The notes beneath the pieces are model-generated. The model was not told the origin of the DNA, made no database searches, and was given only the letters and a program-made list of their open reading frames with translations. From a candidate division CSSED10-310 bacterium (lineage in GTDB: Bacteria > CSSED10-310 > JAFGJC01), in NCBI GenBank assembly GCA_016927905.1, contig JAFGLW010000001.1, positions 1 to 64,000 on the forward strand: a stretch of DNA of 64,000 nt. The letters run 5' to 3'. The position numbers and the translations under genes were made by a program. Below, in pieces: positions 16,614-25,615 of the stretch (positions are counted from its first letter, which is position 1; every line of letters begins with the position of its first letter).

Positions 16614-17888
16614 TTAAAACTGCAATGTCCGGGGCTGCTCTTTATCAGAGGATGGGGTCGGCTGAGTGTCTGGAGTTTTCTGCCTGGATTTCAACGATTT
16701 TTTATTATGTTTGCTTTCCGGTTTTTTGAGCTGTTCCTGTTTCTGAGCCGGTGGAGCGGTTCGAATATCTTTTCCGTGCTTGCCGTTCTGGATCGATACC
16801 GGGCCGGAGGGTTTTGACTGCTTGACCGGATCGTGTCGGTCCCTGTTCTGGGGGGGATTGTATACCGGCTTGTTTATCCGGTTCGGTTCCGGCTGGATCG
16901 TGGATTGATTTCTATCCTGGGAGTGTGTGTTGGGTTCCACTCTGATATTTTTCTGTGAATCGGTCGGTTTGTTTTTTCTGAGATTCTGTTCGTAGCCGCT
17001 GCGGGTTTTCAGAACCGAATCATGATTCCTTTCCAGAACTCCCGACGGGCGAACAACCTTGATTTTCTCCCCCTTCATGTTCTTGACGGTTTCATCCACC
17101 TGCATGCGGGTGACGGGTTTGCCGGTAACTTTTTCGATTTGACGTGTCGAAGGAGCTTTTTCAAGTGGTACGAAGTGATTGGATCGAAATATTCTGCCGG
17201 CGGTTTCCCGGTCGGCTGAATAATCCATCGCATTGTTGGCGAGAAAATTCCGTTCTCCGACAAAAGTCCAGGCATCGTTGGGTATCCAGCGGTAGTTGGA
17301 TGATTCATAGTCGTTGTGATGTCCGTACCAATGAGAAGAGCGGTCGTAGTGATCGGAATGGCGATCGCGATAATAGCGGTGGGAGTGACGGTAATACCGG
17401 GTGTTTTGGGGCGGAAGGGGAGCCCAGCCGTAGTAGCCGTTGTAATAGCCCCATGTGACATACGCAGGACCCCATGTCGTTCCGGGAATCCAGATCCATC
17501 GGTAGGACGGATGATAGAACCATCGACCGTAATGATGCGGAATCCAACCCCATGGTTCATATGCCACCCAGGTCCATCCGTAACTCGTATACGTCCAGGT
17601 GCCGTACGAATAAGGTCTCCAAGTCATCGAAACATGCGGTATCCAGATATATCCGTCGAAATCGCCCAGATATACCCACTCCCCGTACGGACCCAGGGCG
17701 GCATAAAAATCCATATCGGTTTGATCATAAAAGCCCGGTGAATATCGATCGTAGTAATCGTAGTCCCGGAATTCCATCCCCATGCCGAATCCGCTGCTCC
17801 GATAATAGAATCCGAAGGAATCGGCATAACTTGCGGTAACACCCAACAATGCGATTGCGGCAATTCCGATTCCGATCATCCGTTTCAT
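16614..17888 (-). CDS. Exported Tyr/Trp-rich protein (DUF6600-like, YxWGxW type)
   Basis: A 424-residue protein with a clear signal peptide (MKRMIGIGIAAIALLGVTASYADS). Residues about 55-165 are built of aromatic repeats such as FYAALGPYGEWVYLGDFDGYI, YGTWTYTSYGWTWVAYEPWG and HYGRWFYHPSYRWIWIPGT, the pattern of DUF6600-type cell-envelope proteins. A His/Tyr/Arg-rich stretch follows (about 165-205), and the last ~180 residues are a polar, Lys/Pro/Gln-rich tail that is probably disordered. Location: periplasm or cell surface. Its sigma-54 promoter and its own terminator make it a single-gene unit, so it is likely expressed under a specific condition. Function is unknown. Confidence 0.85.
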   Translation of the reverse strand: MKRMIGIGIAAIALLGVTASYADSFGFYYRSSGFGMGMEFRDYDYYDRYSPGFYDQTDMDFYAALGPYGEWVYLGDFDGYIWIPHVSMTWRPYSYGTWTYTSYGWTWVAYEPWGWIPHHYGRWFYHPSYRWIWIPGTTWGPAYVTWGYYNGYYGWAPLPPQNTRYYRHSHRYYRDRHSDHYDRSSHWYGHHNDYESSNYRWIPNDAWTFVGERNFLANNAMDYSADRETAGRIFRSNHFVPLEKAPSTRQIEKVTGKPVTRMQVDETVKNMKGEKIKVVRPSGVLERNHDSVLKTRSGYEQNLRKNKPTDSQKNIRVEPNTHSQDRNQSTIQPEPNRINKPVYNPPQNRDRHDPVKQSKPSGPVSIQNGKHGKDIRTAPPAQKQEQLKKPESKHNKKSLKSRQKTPDTQPTPSSDKEQPRTLQF

Positions 17889-17955
17889 CTCTGACCTCCT
17901 TTGCTGTGCAACCGGTCTTCAGCGTTGCATCCGGTTCGCGTTCGACCTTATTTGA

Positions 17956-17971
17956 AGCAATTCGAGTGCCA
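17956..17971 (-). promoter_or_regulatory. Sigma-54 promoter of the Tyr/Trp-rich protein gene
   Basis: The minus strand reads TGGCACTCGAATTGCT, a full match to the -24/-12 consensus TGGCAC-N5-TTGCW with GG and GC exactly 10 bases apart. Transcription would start about 12 bases after the GC, leaving a leader of roughly 55 bases before ATG 17888. rpoN and an NtrC-type activator are encoded in this window. Confidence 0.8.
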
Positions 17972-18090
17972 AGTGTGGGGAAGGCGCAATTTATCTAATA
18001 TATTCAATCGGGTACACTGTTTATTTGAATTGAGAGGCACGGGACTGTTCAGGGCGTTTGTCTCTTTCAGGTGACAACCGGAGATGACAC

Positions 18091-19182
18091 TCAGCTGATC
18101 CGGATTCCCGGTCCGATAGATACGGGAATGACTCCGGCTCCGGCTTCAGACAGACCTGCAGCAACTTCATTCGTGTTGGACGGGGCATAGACCAGAAGGC
18201 AACCGCCGCCGCCCGAACCGACCACTTTGGCCCCGACAGCGCCGAATCCGAGTGCCTGCCGTTGCAGTTCGTCGATTCGGGCCGACGATGTGTTCAGCAA
18301 TTTGCTCAGAACGCGGTGATGGGTGTTCATGAATTTTCCCAGGAGGAGGATCCGGCGCTCATCCGGCTGTTTCACATATAATTCGAGAAATGATCGAGTC
18401 AGGTTTCGATTGACCAGTGTTGCGATCAGTGAGGTGCAATCCCTGGAACGCCTGTCGTCATCGGGAATGTCCTGGATGCGGATTGTCTTTAGAATTTCCT
18501 GACCCGCCTGGGCGCGGGTCAGGATTCGGGCGGCGGTGCATACTCTGTTTCGGATTGAATGCAACGTTGTGAGGGTATCCTTTGTTGATCCGGAATCAGC
18601 GAGCAGGAATCCCGGAGGGGGAATGGGAAGAGATTTGATTCTGGGTGTATTGCGCCCGGATCCGAAATCCATGTGAAGAAGCCCGCCGACTGCTGAAGCC
18701 AGGTGATCCTGCATCCCGCCAGGCTGATTGAATTCCACAACCTCCGCCTGAAAAGCAAGCTGGGCGATCTGCCGGGCCGGAATGAACTTTCTGTTTTCGG
18801 CGATTTGGGACAGCAATGCGATCCACCCTGTGCACAAAGCGGATGAACTGGAAACTCCCTTGCCGATGGGAAGATCCCCCGCAATGGTGATCATGAATCC
18901 CCGGTTGAACCGGAATCCCTCCCGAACCATCCATTTGAGTCCGCTCTCAAGATAATCGATTGGCTGATTCTGTTCCGGTTCAAGTTCGATCCGCCTGGTT
19001 TCACCCAGCCGGATTAGATGAATCTCGAGAAAATCATTTTCGACCGGAACGGCAGAGAATTCAACGAACAGATTCAGAGCGCCCGAAATCACTTCAAGAC
19101 CCAGATAATCCTGATGCTCGCCCATCAGGCATATTCTTCCCGGTGCTTTGACTCGAATCACGGTTTCTTTCGTCCGTTGCAT
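18091..19182 (-). CDS. GHMP family (galactokinase-like) sugar kinase
   Basis: A 363-residue small-molecule kinase of the GHMP superfamily. All three motifs are present: VKAPGRICLMGEHQDYLG (about residues 10-27, like the galactokinase GRxNLIGEHxDY signature but with Gln before Asp-Tyr), the phosphate-binding LPIGKGVSSSSAL near 105-117, and GAVGAKVVGSGGGGCLLVY near the C-terminus. The substrate is probably a sugar or sugar-like alcohol and cannot be read from sequence. I start at ATG 19182; an upstream in-frame ATG at 19239 would add 19 residues lacking homology character. It is divergent from the histidine kinase gene. Confidence 0.85.
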   Translation of the reverse strand: MQRTKETVIRVKAPGRICLMGEHQDYLGLEVISGALNLFVEFSAVPVENDFLEIHLIRLGETRRIELEPEQNQPIDYLESGLKWMVREGFRFNRGFMITIAGDLPIGKGVSSSSALCTGWIALLSQIAENRKFIPARQIAQLAFQAEVVEFNQPGGMQDHLASAVGGLLHMDFGSGRNTPRIKSLPIPPPGFLLADSGSTKDTLTTLHSIRNRVCTAARILTRAQAGQEILKTIRIQDIPDDDRRSRDCTSLIATLVNRNLTRSFLELYVKQPDERRILLLGKFMNTHHRVLSKLLNTSSARIDELQRQALGFGAVGAKVVGSGGGGCLLVYAPSNTNEVAAGLSEAGAGVIPVSIGPGIRIS

Positions 19183-19275
19183 CCCGTTAAATAAGCACTT
19201 GACCTGCAACGGTACAGAACATATAATTATTTTTCTCAAAATTGAATCGTTTTTGCCGGATTAAACGGGGTCTGT

Positions 19276-20025
19276 ATGCACGAATCGCTGAGAACATCTG
19301 AAAAATCAAATTCCACCGGACATAACAATGACGTCGGATTATCACGCATGATTTCAGTTTTGAGTCACGAAATCAGGAATCCGCTCGCCTCCATCGACAT
19401 CCAGATCCAGCTGCTTCGGGAACAGATTGAATCCACCGCTTCCGGCCCGCAGAGGGACAAGCTGCTGAAACATACCTCTGTTATTTCCAGGGAAATCCGC
19501 AGACTGCTGGGTATCCTGAACAACTTCCTGTCCTATTCAAAACCGGATAAACTGATCAAAAAGAAGTGCGATATTGCTCGGGAGATAGCCGTGTTGCTTG
19601 ACCTGCTGACTCCTGATGCCGTTGAGCGCGATATACGATTCACTTCGGAAGTGCCGGGAAATCTTCCGGATATCGAATGTGATCCGGGGAAAATCCAGCA
19701 GGTTCTCCTGAACCTTGTCTTGAATTCGTTTCAAGCCATGGAACGGGGTGGTGATATCCGGATCCGCGTGTCGCATGATCCGGAGCGGGATTGCCTGCTA
19801 ATCATTCTGGCGGATTCCGGCCATGGAATTCTGGATGGCGACCGCAACCTCATTTTTGAACCTTTCCATACCTCCAAACATAACGGAACCGGACTGGGAC
19901 TGCCCATCGCCAGGCGCATCGTTCAGGATCACGGCGGGGACATCGAGGTTCTGAAATCAGACGCATCGGGAACGACCATGCAGATCGTTCTTCCACTGAA
20001 GCCGATCGATGAGCGGAGTGATTGA
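19276..20025 (+). CDS. Soluble histidine kinase
   Basis: A 249-residue sensor kinase without any membrane segment. It has a short N-terminus, then the dimerisation/H-box domain with phosphoacceptor His31 in LSHEIRNPLASI, and a HATPase domain with N-box LLNLVLNSFQAM (about 145-156), G1 box DSGHGI and G2 box GTGLGLPIARRI. With no sensory domain, the signal must come from a partner protein or through the short N-terminus. The 3' end overlaps the response-regulator gene by 17 bases, so the two form a pair. Confidence 0.92.
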   Translation: MHESLRTSEKSNSTGHNNDVGLSRMISVLSHEIRNPLASIDIQIQLLREQIESTASGPQRDKLLKHTSVISREIRRLLGILNNFLSYSKPDKLIKKKCDIAREIAVLLDLLTPDAVERDIRFTSEVPGNLPDIECDPGKIQQVLLNLVLNSFQAMERGGDIRIRVSHDPERDCLLIILADSGHGILDGDRNLIFEPFHTSKHNGTGLGLPIARRIVQDHGGDIEVLKSDASGTTMQIVLPLKPIDERSD

Positions 20026-21421
20026 GCAAAGTGGAGATTGCGTAGAGACAATGGCAGGCGTTCGATCGAAAATCATGATCGTCGATGATGAACCCGCGAT
20101 CAGGGAATCCCTTGCGGAAGCTCTGGCGAATCAACCCTATCAGATCGATCTTGCCGCCAGTGGGGAAGAGGCCGTTGAAACAATGTCCGGCGTTTCCCTG
20201 CCCTACAGCCTGGTCCTGACAGACCTGAAGATGCCGGGATTGACGGGCGAGGAGCTCCTGCACTGGATTAAGGACCGGTACCCGGCTACAGAGGTTGTCA
20301 TAATAACCGCGTACGCGACTGTCGAGAATGCCGTTCAAGCGATCAAGGACGGAGCCACTGATTATCTGACCAAACCGATTGATATATTCCGGTTTCGTAA
20401 AATGGTGCAGAATATCATCGAAAAACAGCAGTTGCTGTCAGAAAACAGGGCGTTGCGCAGACGGTTAAAGTCGGAATATCGGGAACCGATCATCGGGAGC
20501 AGTTCTTCAATACGGGATGTTTATGAAACGGTCGACCGGGTCGCCGATACGGATGCGTCGGTTCTGATCGAGGGCGCCAGCGGAACCGGAAAGGAGCTGA
20601 TCGCAAGAGCGTTGCACGGCCGTTCCTCCAGGCGGGATAAGCCGTTCGTGATCGTGAACTGCGCGGCAATGCCGGACACCCTTTTGGAAAATGAGTTGTT
20701 CGGTCATGAAAAGGAAGCTTTTACGGGTGCGGCATCCCAAAAGAAGGGCCGCTTCGAGAGTGCCAACGAAGGGACCCTGTTTCTGGACGAGATCACCGAG
20801 ATGAGTCTTGAGAGTCAATCCGGTTTTTTGCGCGTTCTGGAAGATGGCTGTTTTCACCGGGTCGGCGGTTCCGATCTGATTCAAGTCGATGTCAGGATCA
20901 TTTCGGCTTCCAATCGGAATGTCTTCAAGGCATGTGAAGAGGGACATTTCCGATTTGACTTGTATTACCGCTTGAATGTGGTGCCGATCAACATGCCTCT
21001 TTTGAAGGACAGACAAGAGGATATACCGATCCTGATCCATGGTTTTCTTGAAGAATTCTCTTATAAATACAACCGGTCGAACATGGAGATCGATCCTCAG
21101 GTTATCAAGGCGATGATGGGCTATTCATGGCCCGGTAACATCCGGGAACTGAAGAACATGATTGAGCGGGCTGTCATTTTATGCCGCCAGGATAAGATGA
21201 CATTCGAGCATTTCCCATTGGTAATACGGGGAAATCTCTCAAGATCTTCCACCGATGATGTCGATATCTTCAGGAACACTTCATTGCGGGACATGGAACG
21301 GATCATGATCAGCAGAACGCTGAAACAAGTGGGCGGTCATCGAAAACAGGCCGCCAATATTCTGGGCATCAGTGTCAGGGCACTTCAATATAAAATAAAG
21401 GATTTTCAGATCGAAGAATGA
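20009..21421 (+). CDS. NtrC-family sigma-54 activator (response regulator)
   Basis: A 470-residue enhancer-binding protein in three parts: receiver domain (about 20-135; phosphoacceptor Asp72 in LVLTDLKMPG), AAA+ sigma-54-activation domain (Walker A GASGTGKE near 189-196; Walker B GTLFLDEI), and a Fis-type helix-turn-helix at the C-terminus (GGHRKQAANILGISVRALQYKIK). The loop that touches sigma-54, normally GAFTGA, reads EAFTGA here (Glu236). ATG 20009 is used; ATG 20051, nearer the receiver domain, is an alternative. The target genes are unknown; two sigma-54 promoters occur in this window. Confidence 0.93.
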   Translation: MSGVIEQSGDCVETMAGVRSKIMIVDDEPAIRESLAEALANQPYQIDLAASGEEAVETMSGVSLPYSLVLTDLKMPGLTGEELLHWIKDRYPATEVVIITAYATVENAVQAIKDGATDYLTKPIDIFRFRKMVQNIIEKQQLLSENRALRRRLKSEYREPIIGSSSSIRDVYETVDRVADTDASVLIEGASGTGKELIARALHGRSSRRDKPFVIVNCAAMPDTLLENELFGHEKEAFTGAASQKKGRFESANEGTLFLDEITEMSLESQSGFLRVLEDGCFHRVGGSDLIQVDVRIISASNRNVFKACEEGHFRFDLYYRLNVVPINMPLLKDRQEDIPILIHGFLEEFSYKYNRSNMEIDPQVIKAMMGYSWPGNIRELKNMIERAVILCRQDKMTFEHFPLVIRGNLSRSSTDDVDIFRNTSLRDMERIMISRTLKQVGGHRKQAANILGISVRALQYKIKDFQIEE

Positions 21422-21885
21422 CGCGGCGCGGCACCGGTCCCAATTCCATTGACGAGATTCTGGGTCGTTTCATCGAAGGATTTTCTGTCAATGCAGCTCG
21501 ACGGCTTTTGGAACTGAATGTCTTATGGCGAAAGATAGCCAAGGATCCGCTAGCTGGGCAGAGCTGTATAACCGGAGTGGATCGGCGGAGGTCGATCGTG
21601 CTGGAGGTCGATGATTTCGCATGGATAAAACCGTTGCAGCAGGCGGAAAAATACATACTGAAGCAATTGTGCTCGAGAAGTGAAGGAAGGCACGATTACT
21701 CCGGATTGATCATCACACAGCGGAAGGCGGGGCAAACAGCGGCTGGAGCCGGGAAAACGGGTCCGGTGGCACCGGCGGCCATCCCGGTTGAGGTTGTTGA
21801 AGCGGCGCAGGTGATCCGGGACCCGGATGTCCGCGAAGCATTCCTTCGGATGGTGAGAAACCGTCTTGATCTTCCTCAGGAATGA
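21418..21885 (+). CDS. DciA/DUF721-like protein
   Basis: A 155-residue protein whose ATG overlaps the preceding stop (ATGA). The first ~80 residues (LNVLWRKIAKDPLAGQSC...SIVLEVDDFAWIKPLQQAEKYILKQL) follow the pattern of DUF721/DciA, a protein that helps load the replicative helicase in many bacteria. The remainder contains a Gly/Ala-rich linker and a short helical end. Assignment rests on the pattern alone. Its 3' end overlaps the convergent msbA gene by 10 bases. Confidence 0.65.
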   Translation: MTRRGTGPNSIDEILGRFIEGFSVNAARRLLELNVLWRKIAKDPLAGQSCITGVDRRRSIVLEVDDFAWIKPLQQAEKYILKQLCSRSEGRHDYSGLIITQRKAGQTAAGAGKTGPVAPAAIPVEVVEAAQVIRDPDVREAFLRMVRNRLDLPQE

Positions 21886-23642
21886 GAATTCAAAAACTGC
21901 AGATCGTATAGATTCCGGTAAGCGCCGCTTCGATTAAACAATTCCTCGTGTGTTCCCAACTCCACAATCTGCCCGTGATGCATAACCGCGATACGGCTGG
22001 CGTTTCGAACCGTCGACAACCGGTGGGCAATAATAATGGTTGTCCGGTTCCGGATGAGTGTATTCAGGGCCTTTTGGATCAAGGCCTCCGATTCTGCATC
22101 CAGTGAGGAAGTCGCTTCATCCAGAATCAGGATGGGTGGATTTTTCAAAAGAGCTCGCGTGATGGCAAGTCTCTGTCTCTGTCCACCCGAAAGCGATGTG
22201 CCCCGCTCGCCGATCACAGTCTCCAGCCCGTTCGGCATCTCCTGTATGAAATCGTATGAGTAGGCCGCCCTGCAGGCCTTTTCGATCTGTTCGGAATTAA
22301 AATCACTCCGCCCGTAGGTGATGTTGTTGTAAATGGTGTCATTGAACAGAATCGTTTCCTGGGTCACCATGCCGATGTTGTCCCGAAGAGATGTGAGTGA
22401 AAGTACCCGCAGATCCAGACCGTCGATGGTTATCTTACCATCGGTCGGGTCGTAAAATCGAGGTATCAGGCTGACCATTGTGCTTTTCCCAACACCGGAA
22501 ACACCGACCAGTGCCAGGGTTTCACCAGGCATGATGTCCAGATTAATCTGCTGCAGAACCGGTTCCCCCTCGTTGTATTCAAAACTGACACCTTCGAATG
22601 AAATCTTTCCGGTTACATGCTCCAGCATGACCGGATCCGGTTTTTCTCTGATTGGATTTGTTGAATCGAGAACACTGAAAACCCTTTCGGCACCGGCGAG
22701 GGCCCGCTGGATATCGTAATTCAGCTTGGAAAGCACCTTGACCGGGTTGTACATGATGAACAAAGAGGCGAGGAAGGCCAGCAGATTCCCCTGGCTGAGT
22801 GTTCCGTAAATGACCATACGCAGCCCGAATGCGAAAATGATGGCAGCCGACAGGGCACCGATCAATTCCATCAGCGGTGTCGACAATGCATTGACCCGGG
22901 CAGCCTTCAAAAGTTCCTTATAGTATTCCCGGTTGAACACTCCGAATCGTTTACGCTTGAAGTCCTCCATGTTGTAAGCTTTGATGACCTGCATCCCGTA
23001 GAACGATTCGGACATGGTAGAGGTGAGGTTTGCCATCTGTTCCTGTCCCTTGGTCGAAACACGCCTAAGGCGCTGGGCGAACTTGACGATCGGATACAGC
23101 AGAACCGGCAGGCCGATCAATGCCAGGAACGCCAGTTTCCAGGAAATATAAAACACTGCGATAAGGGGCGGAAAAAGAGCAAAGGATTTCAAAACCAGCT
23201 GTCCCATAACCCGGCTGACTGCCAGTTCCATAAGGCTGACATCACTGATGATCATGGAGATCAATTCTCCGGATTTACGCTTTTGGTAGTAACCCAGGGA
23301 CAAAGACAGAAGATGATCGAACACCTGACTTCGAATATCGAAAATCACATGCTGACCGACCCGGTCCATAAGGTAGGACTGGGCGTACTGGGTGAAACCC
23401 TTGATGAGATAGATCCCGACGATGAGAACGCAGAAACTATACAGATATTCAAGTTTTCCAGTTGGAATGATCAGGTCAAACAGGTATTTCAGCATGATGG
23501 CGGGGCTGAACCCGAAGATGCCGGTCACAACACTGGCCAGTATCCCCAGAATCAGTTGTCTGGAATAAGGCCTGATATAGCCGACGATCCGTGTGAATAT
23601 GTGCCACTGATTTATGAAATCCTGTTTCTGACTCAGATTCAT
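21876..23642 (-). CDS. msbA: MsbA-like lipid A / multidrug ABC exporter
   Basis: A 588-residue half-transporter: an N-terminal transmembrane domain of about six helices (roughly 30-315) fused to a nucleotide-binding domain. The NBD shows Walker A GVSGVGKST, the Q-loop MVTQE, signature LSGGQRQR, Walker B ILILDEATSSLD and H-loop IIAHRLST. In an organism with an Lpt system the likely job is flipping lipid A-core across the inner membrane, though related multidrug exporters look alike. ATG 23642 is preferred to a TTG at 23660. It is divergent from queD. Confidence 0.88.
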   Translation of the reverse strand: MNLSQKQDFINQWHIFTRIVGYIRPYSRQLILGILASVVTGIFGFSPAIMLKYLFDLIIPTGKLEYLYSFCVLIVGIYLIKGFTQYAQSYLMDRVGQHVIFDIRSQVFDHLLSLSLGYYQKRKSGELISMIISDVSLMELAVSRVMGQLVLKSFALFPPLIAVFYISWKLAFLALIGLPVLLYPIVKFAQRLRRVSTKGQEQMANLTSTMSESFYGMQVIKAYNMEDFKRKRFGVFNREYYKELLKAARVNALSTPLMELIGALSAAIIFAFGLRMVIYGTLSQGNLLAFLASLFIMYNPVKVLSKLNYDIQRALAGAERVFSVLDSTNPIREKPDPVMLEHVTGKISFEGVSFEYNEGEPVLQQINLDIMPGETLALVGVSGVGKSTMVSLIPRFYDPTDGKITIDGLDLRVLSLTSLRDNIGMVTQETILFNDTIYNNITYGRSDFNSEQIEKACRAAYSYDFIQEMPNGLETVIGERGTSLSGGQRQRLAITRALLKNPPILILDEATSSLDAESEALIQKALNTLIRNRTTIIIAHRLSTVRNASRIAVMHHGQIVELGTHEELFNRSGAYRNLYDLQFLNSHS

Positions 23643-23739
23643 GTGCAGCGAACCTAACAAAGAGGTGATATTTTGTCAAACTTGCCACGTCCGGGCAATT
23701 TCAGTAGATTGATGGTCGGATATGGGAGATGGCTTGGCG

Positions 23740-24132
23740 ATGTACAGGATCACGGTTGAATCAGGATTTTCAGCGGCCCACAGTCTGCATCAATACCCGG
23801 GTGACTGCGAGCGGCTGCACGGACATAACTGGAAAGTGGAAGCGTCTTTCGAAACCGAAAATCTGGACGCGACGGGGATCGGTTTGGATTTCCGGTTGGC
23901 CCGCAGCCTGCTTTCAAACGCCCTGCTTCCTCTCGATCACACTCATCTGAATGAAATCCGAGAATTTCAATCGGATAATCCGTCCTGTGAAAATATCGCC
24001 CGTTATCTTTACGATGTCATTCGAGATGCGATTCCGGGATCGGGTACGGGAACACCGGTCCGACTGCATTCGATCACGGTGTGGGAATCGTCCGGTGCCA
24101 GAGTCACATACTCCCGAAAGGTTCCATTGTGA
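23740..24132 (+). CDS. queD: 6-carboxytetrahydropterin synthase
   Basis: A 130-residue QueD of the 6-pyruvoyl-tetrahydropterin synthase family, which makes 6-carboxy-5,6,7,8-tetrahydropterin from dihydroneopterin triphosphate in queuosine/preQ0 synthesis. Zinc ligands His14 (SAAHSLH), His27 and His29 (HGH) and catalytic Cys23 in the CxxxHGH motif typical of QueD are all present, as is DHTHLNE near 73. ATG 23740 is chosen by fit to the family; ATG 23722 would add six residues. It overlaps folE2 by GTGA, pairing two steps of the same pathway. Confidence 0.92.
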   Translation: MYRITVESGFSAAHSLHQYPGDCERLHGHNWKVEASFETENLDATGIGLDFRLARSLLSNALLPLDHTHLNEIREFQSDNPSCENIARYLYDVIRDAIPGSGTGTPVRLHSITVWESSGARVTYSRKVPL

Positions 24133-24926
24133 TCGATATTCAATCCCAGAGAATCGAAGACGGTCTGCCCATCGATAAGGTCGGTATCAAGAATCTCAAA
24201 TATCCCATTATCGTCAAGGACAAATATTCCGTCTCCCAGAACTCCGTGGCCACAATCAACCTGTATGTATCCCTGCCGAGAGAATTCCGGGGAACACATA
24301 TGAGCCGTTTTCTGGAGGTTATTCAGGAGGTCGGCTTGAAGAAAATCAACCGCAGGCATATCCGTTCGCTTCTTCTCCGCATCAAGGATGTTCTGGATGC
24401 AAAGGCTGCCCACATCGAAATCCATTTCCCTTATTTCATCAATCGGAAGGCACCGGTAAGCGGCGCTGAAGGCTTGATGGAATATGATTGCGCGCTGTTC
24501 GGGATTCACGATGACGAGGACCGTTTCAGGTTGACGCTGGAAGTCGGTGCCAATGTCATGACTCTATGCCCCTGTTCAAAAAGTCTTTCACCGGAAAGCG
24601 GCGCTCATAACCAAAGGAGCCGGGTCAACGTCCGGATCCAGTCGGGGCCGCTGATCTGGATCGAAGATATTGTCGATATTATCGAGAGCTGTGCTTCATC
24701 GCCGATTTATACTCTTTTAAAACGTGTGGATGAAAAATATGTGATGGAACATGCCTATCGGAACCCCCGATTTGTTGAAGATATGGTCCGGCTTGTTGCC
24801 GAAGAGTTAAAATGCACGGACGGCATCCACTGGTTCAGTGTCGAATCCGAGCATTTTGAATCGATACACAATCACAATGCCTATGCTTTTCTTGAATGCG
24901 GCGATCGTGATTTGGAGGATCAGTGA
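24129..24926 (+). CDS. folE2: GTP cyclohydrolase FolE2
   Basis: A 265-residue type IB GTP cyclohydrolase, converting GTP to dihydroneopterin triphosphate, the substrate of QueD and of folate synthesis. With start GTG 24129 (AAAGG 7 bases upstream, overlapping the queD stop) the conserved metal-site cysteine falls at Cys147 in TLCPCSKSLS, followed by His160 in SGAHNQRS, as in characterised FolE2. HNHNAYAFLE near the end is also typical. FolE2 can work with several metals and is often used when zinc is short. Its stop overlaps the next GTG. Confidence 0.93.
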   Translation: MIDIQSQRIEDGLPIDKVGIKNLKYPIIVKDKYSVSQNSVATINLYVSLPREFRGTHMSRFLEVIQEVGLKKINRRHIRSLLLRIKDVLDAKAAHIEIHFPYFINRKAPVSGAEGLMEYDCALFGIHDDEDRFRLTLEVGANVMTLCPCSKSLSPESGAHNQRSRVNVRIQSGPLIWIEDIVDIIESCASSPIYTLLKRVDEKYVMEHAYRNPRFVEDMVRLVAEELKCTDGIHWFSVESEHFESIHNHNAYAFLECGDRDLEDQ

Positions 24927-25567
24927 AACGAATACTGCATCTTTTTTTCGCAATCGGCCTCGGCGTTTCCTCCGGTCATGCGCTGCATCTGGATCGGTTT
25001 GCAGCGATCGTCAATGGAGAACTCATCACCGAAAGTATGATCGAAATGGAGCGAGCTTATGCAGAATCCTGCCTGGTTTTGGAACGATCAGTCGGTGAAC
25101 CGGATTCGAAGATGCAGATTCTGGATCGCCTGATCAACCGTCAGTTGATCGTGACGGAAGCATTGCGTTTTCTATCGGTACCCAAAGCACAGGTCGATGC
25201 GAGAATGGAACAGGTGATATCCGGAGCAGGCGGCAGAGACGCCCTGACCGCTGAACTCGAACGGATTGGAATGAGTGAGATCGAATTTCAGACACGAATC
25301 CGAAGCATGCTCCTGTTCGATGCATATATCGACCAGAGAATCCGTGCTTTCATTCAGGTCCGGGACAGGGATGTGGATGCTTATATCCGGGATCATGCCG
25401 GTGAAATGGATATGGGCGAGATGCAGGATGTTCCGGATGAAAAAATCAGGGAAATTCAGGAATTGGTCCGGAAATATCTGCTTGAATCGAAGGTCAACGA
25501 CCGCCTTGAGGAAATCATCCAGGAACTTCGGAAAAACGCCGATATAAAAATTTTGATTGATCGGTAA
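24923..25567 (+). CDS. Short SurA-type periplasmic chaperone (no PPIase domain)
   Basis: A 214-residue protein with an N-terminal signal peptide (KRILHLFFAIGLGVSSGHA) and the SurA N-terminal domain: FAAIVNGELITESMIEMER, then a helical region including ILDRLINRQLIVTEAL and LERIGMSEIEFQTRI. It ends after the helical EIQELVRKYLLESKVNDRLEEII segment, with no parvulin-type peptidyl-prolyl isomerase domain. It probably helps outer-membrane protein folding as a chaperone only. GTG start overlaps the folE2 stop, which is position rather than function. Confidence 0.8.
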   Translation: MKRILHLFFAIGLGVSSGHALHLDRFAAIVNGELITESMIEMERAYAESCLVLERSVGEPDSKMQILDRLINRQLIVTEALRFLSVPKAQVDARMEQVISGAGGRDALTAELERIGMSEIEFQTRIRSMLLFDAYIDQRIRAFIQVRDRDVDAYIRDHAGEMDMGEMQDVPDEKIREIQELVRKYLLESKVNDRLEEIIQELRKNADIKILIDR

Positions 25568-25615
25568 GGGTGGATCGATCCGGATCGATTCAGGTGTGAG
25601 ACGATTGTTGATGGT

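Noticed and set aside
23675-23700. TTGCC-ACGTCCG-GGCAA inverted repeat between msbA and queD
   Set aside because: Only 5-bp arms without repeats elsewhere; could be chance, and no regulator is indicated.
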